Positions 1-5,606 of a stretch of 8,270 nucleotides of DNA are shown here, piece after piece. Source of the DNA: Alphaproteobacteria bacterium (GTDB lineage: Bacteria; Pseudomonadota; Alphaproteobacteria; RF32; CAG-239); the NCBI GenBank assembly GCA_003542415.1, contig DPKR01000110.1:1-8270 (forward strand), given 5' to 3'. The notes below the pieces were generated by a model. It was not told where the DNA came from and made no database searches. It saw nothing but the letters and a program-made list of their open reading frames with translations. Position 1 is the stretch's first letter, and each line of letters opens with the position of its first letter. A program made the translations under genes and the position numbers.

Positions 1-21
1 AAACACACAAGATAAAATGTT

Positions 22-45
22 ATGCGCGGGCTTTGACCCGCGTAT
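22..45. terminator. GC-rich hairpin, possible terminator of an upstream gene
   Basis: A 9-bp stem pairs 22-30 with 37-45 (core CGCGGG/CCCGCG, one G-T wobble) around a 6-nt loop CTTTGA. It is the only GC-rich patch in an AT-rich stretch, and nothing coding is visible around it. No proper T tract follows on either strand, so it may be a weak or Rho-assisted terminator of a gene outside the window, or simply a hairpin. Confidence 0.4.
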
Positions 46-78
46 TTCGTATATAAATGACGTTTTTGCATTTTTTGC

Positions 79-107
79 TTGATTTTTTGTACACTTTTCC
101 CTATACT
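79..107 (+). promoter_or_regulatory. Sigma70-type promoter of the structured RNA and lipoprotein leader
   Basis: A -35 box TTGATT (79-84) is separated by exactly 17 bp from a -10 box TATACT (102-107). The DNA just upstream (62-78) is T-rich. Transcription would start near 113-115, at the foot of the first hairpin of the structured RNA. No other good promoter is visible between here and the lipoprotein start at 321, and only 26 nt separate the terminator T tract from that start codon. This promoter therefore probably serves both the RNA and the gene. Confidence 0.65.
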
Positions 108-113
108 TAAAAA

Positions 114-294
114 TGCATCGAAACGGTGCAGAGCTTCCCAAGCTTTTACTTCACTCGGCACTTTTTTTTGTGTCGTTAATGATTATCTCCGACAAAGGTC
201 GGAGAGCTTTCGGTTGAAAAATCGAAAGGTCATTTAGTGAAGTATGATATTGGGACTCTCCGACCGCTTCTGTTTTAAGAAGTGGTTTTTTTTT
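114..294 (+). ncRNA. Structured RNA of unknown family: small RNA or cis-regulatory leader
   Basis: The roughly 180-nt RNA from the promoter to the T tract folds by eye into a compact nested structure. Hairpin 1 pairs 114-120 with 124-130 (loop AAA). A closing helix pairs 131-133 and 136-141 with 250-258 (2-nt bulge). An inner 9-bp helix pairs 147-155 with 236-244. Inside it lie hairpin 156-161/170-175 with an all-U loop of 8, and a 5-bp helix 178-182/230-234. That helix encloses hairpin 186-193/198-205 (8 perfect pairs) and hairpin 207-215/220-228, whose GAAA tetraloop is of the GNRA class. An intrinsic terminator follows four nt after the closing helix. I see no signature of tmRNA, RNase P RNA, SRP RNA or the common riboswitches (TPP, cobalamin, FMN, glycine, SAM-I, c-di-GMP). 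The fold does not resemble the rod shape of 6S RNA. The lipoprotein gene lies only 26 nt downstream, so a transcription attenuator or riboswitch for it is the leading idea; a stand-alone sRNA is the alternative. The structure is seen; the function is inferred. Confidence 0.6.
263..294 (+). terminator. Intrinsic terminator at the end of the structured RNA
   Basis: A 9-bp stem pairs 263-271 (ACCGCTTCT) with 278-286 (AGAAGTGGT), loop GTTTTA, one G-U pair, followed by an unbroken T tract to 294. It ends only 26 nt before the lipoprotein start codon. With no promoter in between, readthrough here should set expression of that gene, as in attenuation. Confidence 0.85.
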
Positions 295-320
295 AACCAA
301 ATATCATAAGGACTAAACAT

Positions 321-722
321 ATGAAAAAATTGTCTCTTCTTTTTATTTTATGCCTTGCAGCTTGTACTTCACTTACAAAGGCGGAACAAGACCAACTTCA
401 TCTTTTAAAATCTTACGGCATTACGGTTGATAAACCGATTGGTCAGTATGAAAAACCGGCAAAACCAGCCGCGGCTGGTTTGCTCAACTTGCTTCCGGGT
501 TTTGGAAACTTTTATCTGGCCGCCGGAAATGGCGCTGAAAGTAATCATTGGCTATATGGTGCAGGAAATTTGCTCTTTTGGCCTATTTCAATTTTATGGG
601 GCGTGCCTGAAGCGGTCGTTGATGCTAACAATATCAATAAGCGAGAGTTGATTTATTACTATCAATACAATCCCATTGGAAAACAAGAACTTCAAAGAAC
701 AGGTATAAGACTTTATCAATAA
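321..722 (+). CDS. Small outer-membrane-type lipoprotein, function unknown
   Basis: The product is a 133-residue predicted lipoprotein. A short lysine start (MKK) and a hydrophobic stretch lead to a lipobox LAAC, with Cys15 as the probable lipidation site after signal peptidase II cleavage. The residue after Cys is Thr, not Asp, which under the E. coli Lol rule favours outer-membrane sorting. The mature part has a polar N-terminal segment (16-48) followed by two Gly/aromatic hydrophobic segments, about 50-69 (LLNLLPGFGNFYLAAG) and 80-100 (GAGNLLFWPISILWGVPEAVV). They could be hairpin-like membrane-associating helices. The C-terminus is polar and Tyr-rich. I recall similar small proteins with the LPGFGNFYLAAG and WPISILWGVPEA patterns in Gram-negative genomes, annotated as hypothetical lipoproteins; no function is known to me. 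The ATG at 321 has a ribosome binding site AAGGA at 308-312. The gene stands alone behind a structured leader and ends in its own terminator. Confidence 0.85.
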   Translation: MKKLSLLFILCLAACTSLTKAEQDQLHLLKSYGITVDKPIGQYEKPAKPAAAGLLNLLPGFGNFYLAAGNGAESNHWLYGAGNLLFWPISILWGVPEAVVDANNINKRELIYYYQYNPIGKQELQRTGIRLYQ

Positions 723-751
723 AAAAGAGGGAAGTTTTTCCCTCTTTTTTT
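721..751 (+). terminator. Intrinsic terminator of the lipoprotein gene
   Basis: A 13-bp stem pairs 721-733 with 738-750 (core GAGGGAA/TTCCCTC), loop GTTT, and the 3' arm runs into a T tract. It starts inside the stop codon. The A-rich 5' side means it could also work on the other strand. Confidence 0.9.
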
Positions 752-958
752 ATGACCCTTCGAGCGGACTATAAGATAAAGTGAATTTCAGATTCTTTAC
801 CCTTCGTGCAATCGAAAGGAACCTTTTTGTTCGTTATTGTAACAAGAAGCTAAATTCTATCTTCTTAAAAATTACCCTTACGAACACAAAAAATATAAGC
901 CCGGAAAAAATTGTTTCAACCAAGATAGCCGAATTATCAGGCATGAAATAAATAGTGA
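752..958. other. Intergenic spacer without a recognisable gene
   Basis: This stretch between the lipoprotein terminator and the cysS promoter has no convincing ORF on either strand and no tRNA-like fold. It contains three related 8-9 bp words, ACCCTTCG at 755 and 799 and ACCCTTACG at 874, at uneven spacing. A small hairpin at about 801-819 has one bulge. I assign no function. Confidence 0.5.
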
Positions 959-987
959 TTGACAACAAAACATTAAAAGAGTAATTT
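959..987 (+). promoter_or_regulatory. Sigma70-type promoter of cysS
   Basis: A perfect -35 hexamer TTGACA (959-964) is followed after 17 bp by a -10 element TAATTT (982-987). Transcription would start near 994, giving a leader of about 28 nt that holds the ribosome binding site AAGGA (1008-1012), nine nt before the ATG. Confidence 0.75.
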
Positions 988-1021
988 TTCAAAAGTTATT
1001 TTTTATCAAGGATACAGAACA

Positions 1022-2395
1022 ATGACAGATATATATTTGCACAACACCTTAAAACAAAGAAAAGATTTGTTTAAACCGATTGATGAAAAAAATGTGCGTA
1101 TGTATGTCTGCGGACCGACGGTTTATGACAAAGCGCATTTAGGAAATGCCAAAACACCGGTTGTTTATGATGTTTTATATCGCCTGCTTTGCTATGTTTA
1201 CGGCAAAGAGCATGTGACATATGTTTCAAACATCACAGATGTTGATGATAAAATCTTGAACAAACATCAACAAACAGGCAAGCCGATCCGTGAAATTACC
1301 GAAGAAACATATAATTGGTATATTCAAGACATGGAAAAACTCAATGTTTTGGCGCCAAATTATCGTCCGCGCGCCACAGAATATATTTCTGAAATGATTG
1401 AGCTTGTCAAAAAGCTCCTTGCAAATGGGCATGCTTATGAGGCAGAAGGGCAGGTTTTATTTGATGTTGATTCAATGCCAAATTACGGCTGTCTTTCTAA
1501 CCGCTCAATGAAAGAGATGATGGCAGGGGCGCGCGTTGAAGTAGCAGATTATAAGAAAAATCCGGCAGACTTTATTTTGTGGAAACCCTCAGAGCCGGAT
1601 CAACCGGGATGGAATAGCCCTTGGGGATACGGCAGGCCGGGGTGGCACCTAGAGTGCTCGGCAATGAGTTCCAAACTTTTAGGCAACGATTTTGATATTC
1701 ACGGCGGTGGTTCTGATTTGATTTTTCCGCACCATGAAAATGAATTGGCGCAAAGCACATGTGCCTTTCCGAACACGCATTTTGCGCATTATTGGGTGCA
1801 CACCGGAATGCTCATGATTAACGGCGTGAAAATGTCTAAATCACTCGGCAATTTTTATACTGTTGATGAAATTTTGGCGGAGCATCCGGCAGAAGCTTTA
1901 AGACTCCTCTTTTTAACAACGCATTATCATCAGCCGTTTAACTTTACATTTGAAGGCTTAAATGAGGCGAAGAAAATTTTAGACAAGTTTTATAATGCTC
2001 TTGTTAAAAATGAAGATGTGCCCGCTCTTAAAGTTGAGCCGAGTTCAAAAATGATTGAAGCTTTGGCAGATGATTTGAACACACCGCTTGCACTTTCTTA
2101 TTTGCATGAAGATGTGAATGCCTTAAACAAGGCTGAAACACTTGATGAGCGAAAAATTTTGAAAGCACAGCTTTTGGCAGATGCTTATATGTTAGGGCTT
2201 TTATATAACGATCCGTCCGGTTGGTTTAAGGGTGAAAATGACGACGCATCAGAAATTGAAGCCTTGATTGAAAAACGCACAGAGGCAAAGAAAAACAAAG
2301 ACTGGGCAACAGCTGACGCCATCAGAAATGATTTGAAAGAAAAAGGGATTGTGTTAGAAGACGGTCCGCAAGGCACAACTTGGAAAAAACTGTAA
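1022..2395 (+). CDS. cysS: Cysteinyl-tRNA synthetase (CysRS)
   Basis: This cytosolic class I aminoacyl-tRNA synthetase charges tRNA-Cys with cysteine using ATP. The 457-residue length is normal for the bacterial family. The Rossmann catalytic domain carries the HIGH-type signature as HLGN (39-42) within CGPTVYDKAHLGN, and the second signature KMSKS at 270-274. By alignment in memory with the E. coli enzyme, the zinc ligands that give selectivity for cysteine are Cys30, Cys212 (WHLEC), His237 and Glu241 (PHHENE); all are present. The GWHLECSAMS and GGSDLIFPHHENE blocks are typical. The C-terminal part from about 310 is the helical anticodon-binding (DALR-type) region, ending in the usual small Trp/Lys-rich tail. 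The ATG has a good ribosome binding site. The gene has its own promoter and runs convergently towards lpxK. All catalytic motifs are intact. Confidence 0.97.
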   Translation: MTDIYLHNTLKQRKDLFKPIDEKNVRMYVCGPTVYDKAHLGNAKTPVVYDVLYRLLCYVYGKEHVTYVSNITDVDDKILNKHQQTGKPIREITEETYNWYIQDMEKLNVLAPNYRPRATEYISEMIELVKKLLANGHAYEAEGQVLFDVDSMPNYGCLSNRSMKEMMAGARVEVADYKKNPADFILWKPSEPDQPGWNSPWGYGRPGWHLECSAMSSKLLGNDFDIHGGGSDLIFPHHENELAQSTCAFPNTHFAHYWVHTGMLMINGVKMSKSLGNFYTVDEILAEHPAEALRLLFLTTHYHQPFNFTFEGLNEAKKILDKFYNALVKNEDVPALKVEPSSKMIEALADDLNTPLALSYLHEDVNALNKAETLDERKILKAQLLADAYMLGLLYNDPSGWFKGENDDASEIEALIEKRTEAKKNKDWATADAIRNDLKEKGIVLEDGPQGTTWKKL

Positions 2396-2442
2396 ACCTT
2401 GCATAATGGGAATCTTATTATTTACCTCATTCTTCAAGGTTT
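2394..2442. terminator. Inverted repeat between convergent cysS and lpxK, possible bidirectional terminator
   Basis: A perfect 8-bp inverted repeat pairs 2394-2401 (AAACCTTG) with 2435-2442 (CAAGGTTT), and weaker complementarity inside (AATG at 2405, CATT at 2428) can extend it. It starts in the cysS stop codon and fills most of the gap to the lpxK stop at 2455. Neither strand has a strong T tract, so termination here would be modest or assisted. Confidence 0.4.
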
Positions 2443-2454
2443 AAGCGCATCTTT

Positions 2455-3411
2455 CTACCTAAAAGCCTTTGCTTTGATAAAATCTAAAATTTGATCTTTA
2501 TCTTCAAATTGAGCTTTGATGTTTAAAACATTGAAGCTTTTTTGCATATTTTGCGGAATTTTAACATAGTCTTTTAAGGTAGTATAAATCGGCAAGTTTT
2601 TCTTTTTTCCCTTTTTGATAAGAGCTTTCAGCTCATCTTTGGTGTAAAAATGATGATCAGGGAAATCATAAGAATTAGCGATACTTAAACCGCATTTTTG
2701 AAGTGAGTTATAAAATTTTTGAGGGTATCCGATGCCGGCAAATGCAATCACTTTCGTGTTTTGATGAGAGGGTTTTTCTTCCTCGATATGAACATGAAAA
2801 ACAGGCTTATTAATTTGTTTTAAAAGTTCATATTTGTCATGACCGATAAATATCACACCATCAGCACGTTTTAAGCCTGATTTCAGGCTCTCACGCAAGG
2901 GCCCTGCGGGAATGGTTTTGCCGTTGCCGATGCCGAGTTCACCATTAAACACTAAAAATGAAAGGTCTTTTTTCAAAGTCGGGTTTTGAAATCCATCGTC
3001 CATAATCAACACATCTGCCCCGTTTTTTTCTGCAATTTGAGCCGCAATTCCTCTGTCGGCACAAACAACAGTCGGGGCAACGGCTGCAAGCATCAAAGGC
3101 TCATCGCCGACTTCTTGAGGTGTGTGTTTTTTTAAATCAATCAAGACACCGCTTAAACTTCCGCCATATCCGCGCGAAATAAAAAACGGGTTTTTACCCT
3201 CAGCTTTCAAAAGCTCAGCCAATGCCATTGAAACGGGGGTTTTGCCAACACCGCCAGCTGTGATGTTGCCGATGCAAATGACCGGAACCTTTGATTGATA
3301 CGGCTTTGAGAATTTTAAGCGCAAAGTTGTAGCCGCCCCATATAGCGCGCCGATTGGCGTTAAAACAAAAGATATCAGGTTTTTATGTTGCCAATATTTT
3401 GGGGTTTTCAT
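2455..3411 (-). CDS. lpxK: Tetraacyldisaccharide 4'-kinase (lipid A 4'-kinase)
   Basis: LpxK phosphorylates the 4' position of the tetraacyl disaccharide 1-phosphate, using ATP, to make lipid IVA at the cytoplasmic face of the inner membrane. The 318-residue protein has a hydrophobic, basic N-terminus (about 10-30) that probably anchors it to the membrane. A Walker A loop follows, GNITAGGVGKTP at 48-59 (Lys57). Further family blocks are SRGYGG, GDEP (102-105; Asp103 should correspond to the catalytic Asp99 of the Aquifex enzyme), ADRG, DDGFQ (138-142), AGPLRES, FAGIG, FPDHHFYT and TTLKDYVK. It is the last gene of the LPS operon. Its ATG overlaps the waaA stop codon as ATGA, and the nearest AGGA lies 12 nt upstream of the ATG, so translational coupling to waaA is likely. 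Length and motifs are complete. Confidence 0.96.
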   Translation of the reverse strand: MKTPKYWQHKNLISFVLTPIGALYGAATTLRLKFSKPYQSKVPVICIGNITAGGVGKTPVSMALAELLKAEGKNPFFISRGYGGSLSGVLIDLKKHTPQEVGDEPLMLAAVAPTVVCADRGIAAQIAEKNGADVLIMDDGFQNPTLKKDLSFLVFNGELGIGNGKTIPAGPLRESLKSGLKRADGVIFIGHDKYELLKQINKPVFHVHIEEEKPSHQNTKVIAFAGIGYPQKFYNSLQKCGLSIANSYDFPDHHFYTKDELKALIKKGKKKNLPIYTTLKDYVKIPQNMQKSFNVLNIKAQFEDKDQILDFIKAKAFR

Positions 3412-4676
3412 GCTTTGATATAATCCTGAATTTTTTCAACAATGCCGTCTAAAACTTTTGCCTCACTTGTTGCCCAGTTATATGCAAGCGAGCGTTTGGC
3501 TTCGAGCAAATCGGGGTTTGTTAGCAGTTTTTCAACCATATCTATGAGCTCTAAAACATCATTGACTTGAATGATGGCATCATTTCGTTTGGCTCTGTTC
3601 ATCGCATCTGTAAAGTTATGCATGTGAGGACCGACAATTACAGCATCACGATATCTGGAAGGTTCCATAAAGTTTTGCCCGCCGTGAGGGATCAGCGATC
3701 CGCCGATAAAGACAACATCAATCAATTCATAAAAAATCCCGAGTTCACCGATGGTGTCTGCAATGTATACATCTGTCTTTTTAGAAATCTTTTCGTCTGA
3801 TGAGCGGAGCGAAACATTCAAACCATATTCTTTTTCGAGCTTTTTTTTGATTTCAACCCCGCGATGAGGATGGCGTGGCACCATAACAGTCAAAAGATTA
3901 GGCACTTTTTTTGAAAGATCTTTTAAGAAGCGCCCGATTTTTGTTTCTTCGTCTTCATGTGTTGAAGAAACAAGCCAAACCGTGCGCCCTTCAAATTGTT
4001 TTTGAAGGTCTTCTTTTTTATTTTCATCAACAGGTAAGGGCAAACCGGCATATTTTAAATTGCCGAGACTTGCCGTGTTTTTGGCGCCTAAAACTTTGAG
4101 ACGATATGTATCTTCATCTGATTGGCCGAGACAAAGTGTGAAACAATCTAAAATTTCTTTGATGACAAATTCAAATTGTTGCCAACGACGAAAAGATTTG
4201 TTTGAAATGCGTCCATTAACTAAAATGATGGGGATGTTGCGTTTTTTCAAAGCCGAAAGCATAGCCGGCCAAAATTCAGACTCAAACCAAAGAGCCAAAT
4301 CAGGTTTCCAATGGCGAATAAAACGCGCTGCATGAAGCGGGTGCTCAAGCGGAAAATATTGGTGGAAAGCACGCTCAGGCAAACGTTTTGCCATTATCTC
4401 GGCAGAAGTTGTTGTGCCGGTTGTGACCATGATGTGCGCGTCAGGGTAAACTTCCAATAGACGATGAATAAGCGGCAACATGGAAACAGATTCACCAACC
4501 GAAGCGCCATGCATCCAAATAAGTTTTCCTTTAGGGCGAGGAAGTGAGGCTTTGCCTAATCGCTCATTAAAACGTGCCAAATCTTCCTTGCCGTTTTTTT
4601 TGCGCTTCTCAATATAGCGATTTAATGCGAGGGGATACATCATTGTTAAGATGGCTTTATAAAGTTTTAAGAGCAT
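3408..4676 (-). CDS. waaA: 3-deoxy-D-manno-octulosonic acid (Kdo) transferase
   Basis: WaaA (KdtA), a GT30 glycosyltransferase, moves Kdo from CMP-Kdo onto lipid IVA, the product of the LpxK step encoded next to it. The enzyme is an inner-membrane protein facing the cytoplasm. The 422 residues match the family length. The N-terminus (1-20) is a hydrophobic anchor. The N-terminal GT-B domain carries MHGASVGE (55-62) with the putative catalytic base Glu62, TTGTTTS (85-91) and ESEFWP (132-137). The C-terminal CMP-Kdo-binding domain carries GNLKY (205-209), PRHPHR (267-272) and GGSLIPHGGQN with Glu338 (325-338). Whether it adds one, two or more Kdo units cannot be read from these motifs. The ATG is preceded by AAAGGA (4683-4688 on the complement) at good spacing, 14 bp after the acyltransferase stop. 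It overlaps lpxK by four bases. Confidence 0.96.
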   Translation of the reverse strand: MLLKLYKAILTMMYPLALNRYIEKRKKNGKEDLARFNERLGKASLPRPKGKLIWMHGASVGESVSMLPLIHRLLEVYPDAHIMVTTGTTTSAEIMAKRLPERAFHQYFPLEHPLHAARFIRHWKPDLALWFESEFWPAMLSALKKRNIPIILVNGRISNKSFRRWQQFEFVIKEILDCFTLCLGQSDEDTYRLKVLGAKNTASLGNLKYAGLPLPVDENKKEDLQKQFEGRTVWLVSSTHEDEETKIGRFLKDLSKKVPNLLTVMVPRHPHRGVEIKKKLEKEYGLNVSLRSSDEKISKKTDVYIADTIGELGIFYELIDVVFIGGSLIPHGGQNFMEPSRYRDAVIVGPHMHNFTDAMNRAKRNDAIIQVNDVLELIDMVEKLLTNPDLLEAKRSLAYNWATSEAKVLDGIVEKIQDYIKA

Positions 4677-4690
4677 GATTAGTCCTTTGG

Positions 4691-5407
4691 TTAATGATGT
4701 TTGCGAGGCATTGTGCCTTGTTCGATTTTTGGCATATTAAGTTCTTTATCTAACTTCCATGTGAGCTCGTTCATTTCATTTTCAATTTGCAAACGATATT
4801 TTTCTAAATCTTCTTTTGAAGAATTCTTTGGAATGAAAAACGGCTTTGTTACCGCAACGATCCCTTTTTGGAAGGGAAGGGGAACAAGCATACGATCCCA
4901 ACTTTTGCTTAAAATTTTTGATTTTGCGATGGAATAAGTCAAGCCGATGACGGGTTTGCCCGTTGTTTTGGCATAATAAATCGGGCTCATCGTCATGGTC
5001 ATCGAAGGCCCTCTCGGCCCATCGGGGATAATGGCAATGCTGGCGTTGCTTTTAAGCTCGCGCAGGAGTTTGACTGCGGCACTTCGCGGATTTTCGTTTG
5101 TTGAACCGCTGATGTTTTCAATGCCGAAACGTTTTAAAAGGCCTGCAATAAGCTGACCGTCACGATGAGGTGAAACAAGAGCAGACAGTTTGGATGATCT
5201 GTTCCAAAAATATGGCGCAAAAGCAATTCGGCCGTGCCAAGCAATAAAAATGACGGCTTTGTGTTTTTTTAAGTTGTCATAAAAAACATCAATATCGCGC
5301 TTTTCCCAATGTGTTGTTAATGCCACAAAACGAACATACCAATAGCATAAAAAACTGATGATATGTATGACAGAAGGCGATTTTGAAATTTTTTTAATTA
5401 GATGCAT
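4691..5407 (-). CDS. DUF374 / lysophospholipid acyltransferase-like protein
   Basis: The product is a probable membrane acyltransferase of the DUF374 family (238 residues from the chosen start). A hydrophobic N-terminal helix (about 12-32, SVIHIISFLCYWYVRFVAL) anchors it. WHGR follows, taking the place of the HX4D-type acyltransferase motif, then a VSPHRDGQLIAGLLKRFGI block, SGSTN...RSAAVKLL, and the family hallmark PDGPRGP followed by a GKPVIGL region. The acyl donor and acceptor are not known for this family; its place ahead of waaA and lpxK suggests lipid A or envelope lipid acylation. This order is one I associate with alphaproteobacteria. The reading frame stays open to a GTG at 5470 with ATGs at 5443 and 5440. 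I chose the ATG at 5407 because it alone has an AGG (5414-5416 on the complement) six nt upstream, and because related proteins begin close to the KxxxSPxV segment. Confidence 0.88.
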   Translation of the reverse strand: MHLIKKISKSPSVIHIISFLCYWYVRFVALTTHWEKRDIDVFYDNLKKHKAVIFIAWHGRIAFAPYFWNRSSKLSALVSPHRDGQLIAGLLKRFGIENISGSTNENPRSAAVKLLRELKSNASIAIIPDGPRGPSMTMTMSPIYYAKTTGKPVIGLTYSIAKSKILSKSWDRMLVPLPFQKGIVAVTKPFFIPKNSSKEDLEKYRLQIENEMNELTWKLDKELNMPKIEQGTMPRKHH

Positions 5408-5454
5408 AAAAAACCTGATATCATTTAACAATAGGCTCATCATAGCGTTTTTTT

Positions 5455-5483
5455 TATAATCTGCAAGCACAAATCAAGCACAA
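5455..5483 (-). promoter_or_regulatory. Weak candidate promoter of the acyltransferase-waaA-lpxK operon
   Basis: On the complement, TTGTGC (5483-5478) lies 17 bp upstream of ATTATA (5460-5455). This gives a start near 5448 and a leader of about 40 nt to the ATG at 5407. The -10 match is poor. It overlaps a tandem 11-bp repeat that could be an operator. Confidence 0.3.
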
Positions 5484-5485
5484 AA
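5464..5485. repeat. Tandem 11-bp direct repeat in the waaA operon/lon control region
   Basis: Two adjacent 11-bp units, CAAGCACAAAT (5464-5474) and CAAGCACAAAA (5475-5485), agree at 10 of 11 positions. The period is about one DNA helical turn, as is seen in some direct-repeat operators, and they overlap the candidate operon promoter. Function is inferred only. Confidence 0.45.
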
Positions 5486-5545
5486 AAAAACAAAATGTTA
5501 CACAATATTTTAATCAAAGTTTTGTGGATGAAAAGAGGTGCGGGG

Positions 5546-5577
5546 GTTGCTAAAGGAAGAGTCATTGCTTATATTAT
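5546..5577 (+). promoter_or_regulatory. lon promoter, resembling the alphaproteobacterial heat-shock (sigma32) type
   Basis: GTTG (5546-5549), 18 bp, then CTTATATTAT (5568-5577) resembles the alphaproteobacterial heat-shock consensus CTTG-N17/18-CYTATNTNNG, missing the first C of the -35 and the final G. The same bases also read as a housekeeping promoter, TTGCTA (5547-5552), 17 bp, TATATT (5570-5575). Either places the start near 5582, about 25 nt before the lon ATG. lon is a heat-shock gene in many bacteria, which fits. Confidence 0.5.
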
Positions 5578-5606
5578 AGAAAAAATGATGAATATTGGAG
5601 AATTTT

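Noticed and set aside
114..294. 6S RNA, tmRNA, RNase P RNA or tracrRNA identity for the structured RNA
   Set aside because: The length alone would suit 6S, but the branched fold does not. The conserved tmRNA and RNase P sequences are absent. No Cas9 or CRISPR repeat is in the window to support a tracrRNA.
427..651. Second plus-strand frame of 74 residues within the lipoprotein gene
   Set aside because: It lies within the lipoprotein gene in another frame; it has no ribosome binding site, and the lipoprotein frame has clear features.
755..882. Three ACCCTT(A)CG words in the spacer before cysS
   Set aside because: They are short, unevenly spaced and imperfect, with no flanking symmetry; chance is sufficient.
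1136..1147. HLGN instead of HIGH in the cysteinyl-tRNA synthetase signature
   Set aside because: HIGN/HLGN variants are common in bacterial cysteinyl-tRNA synthetases and do not indicate loss of function.
4060..4335. Plus-strand 91-residue open frame
   Set aside because: It is antisense to waaA and has a low-complexity, basic product without recognisable features.
5408..5470. N-terminal extension of the DUF374 protein to a GTG at 5470 or ATGs at 5443/5440
   Set aside because: No ribosome binding site precedes these starts, the extension would overlap the candidate promoter, and the ATG at 5407 has AGG at good spacing.
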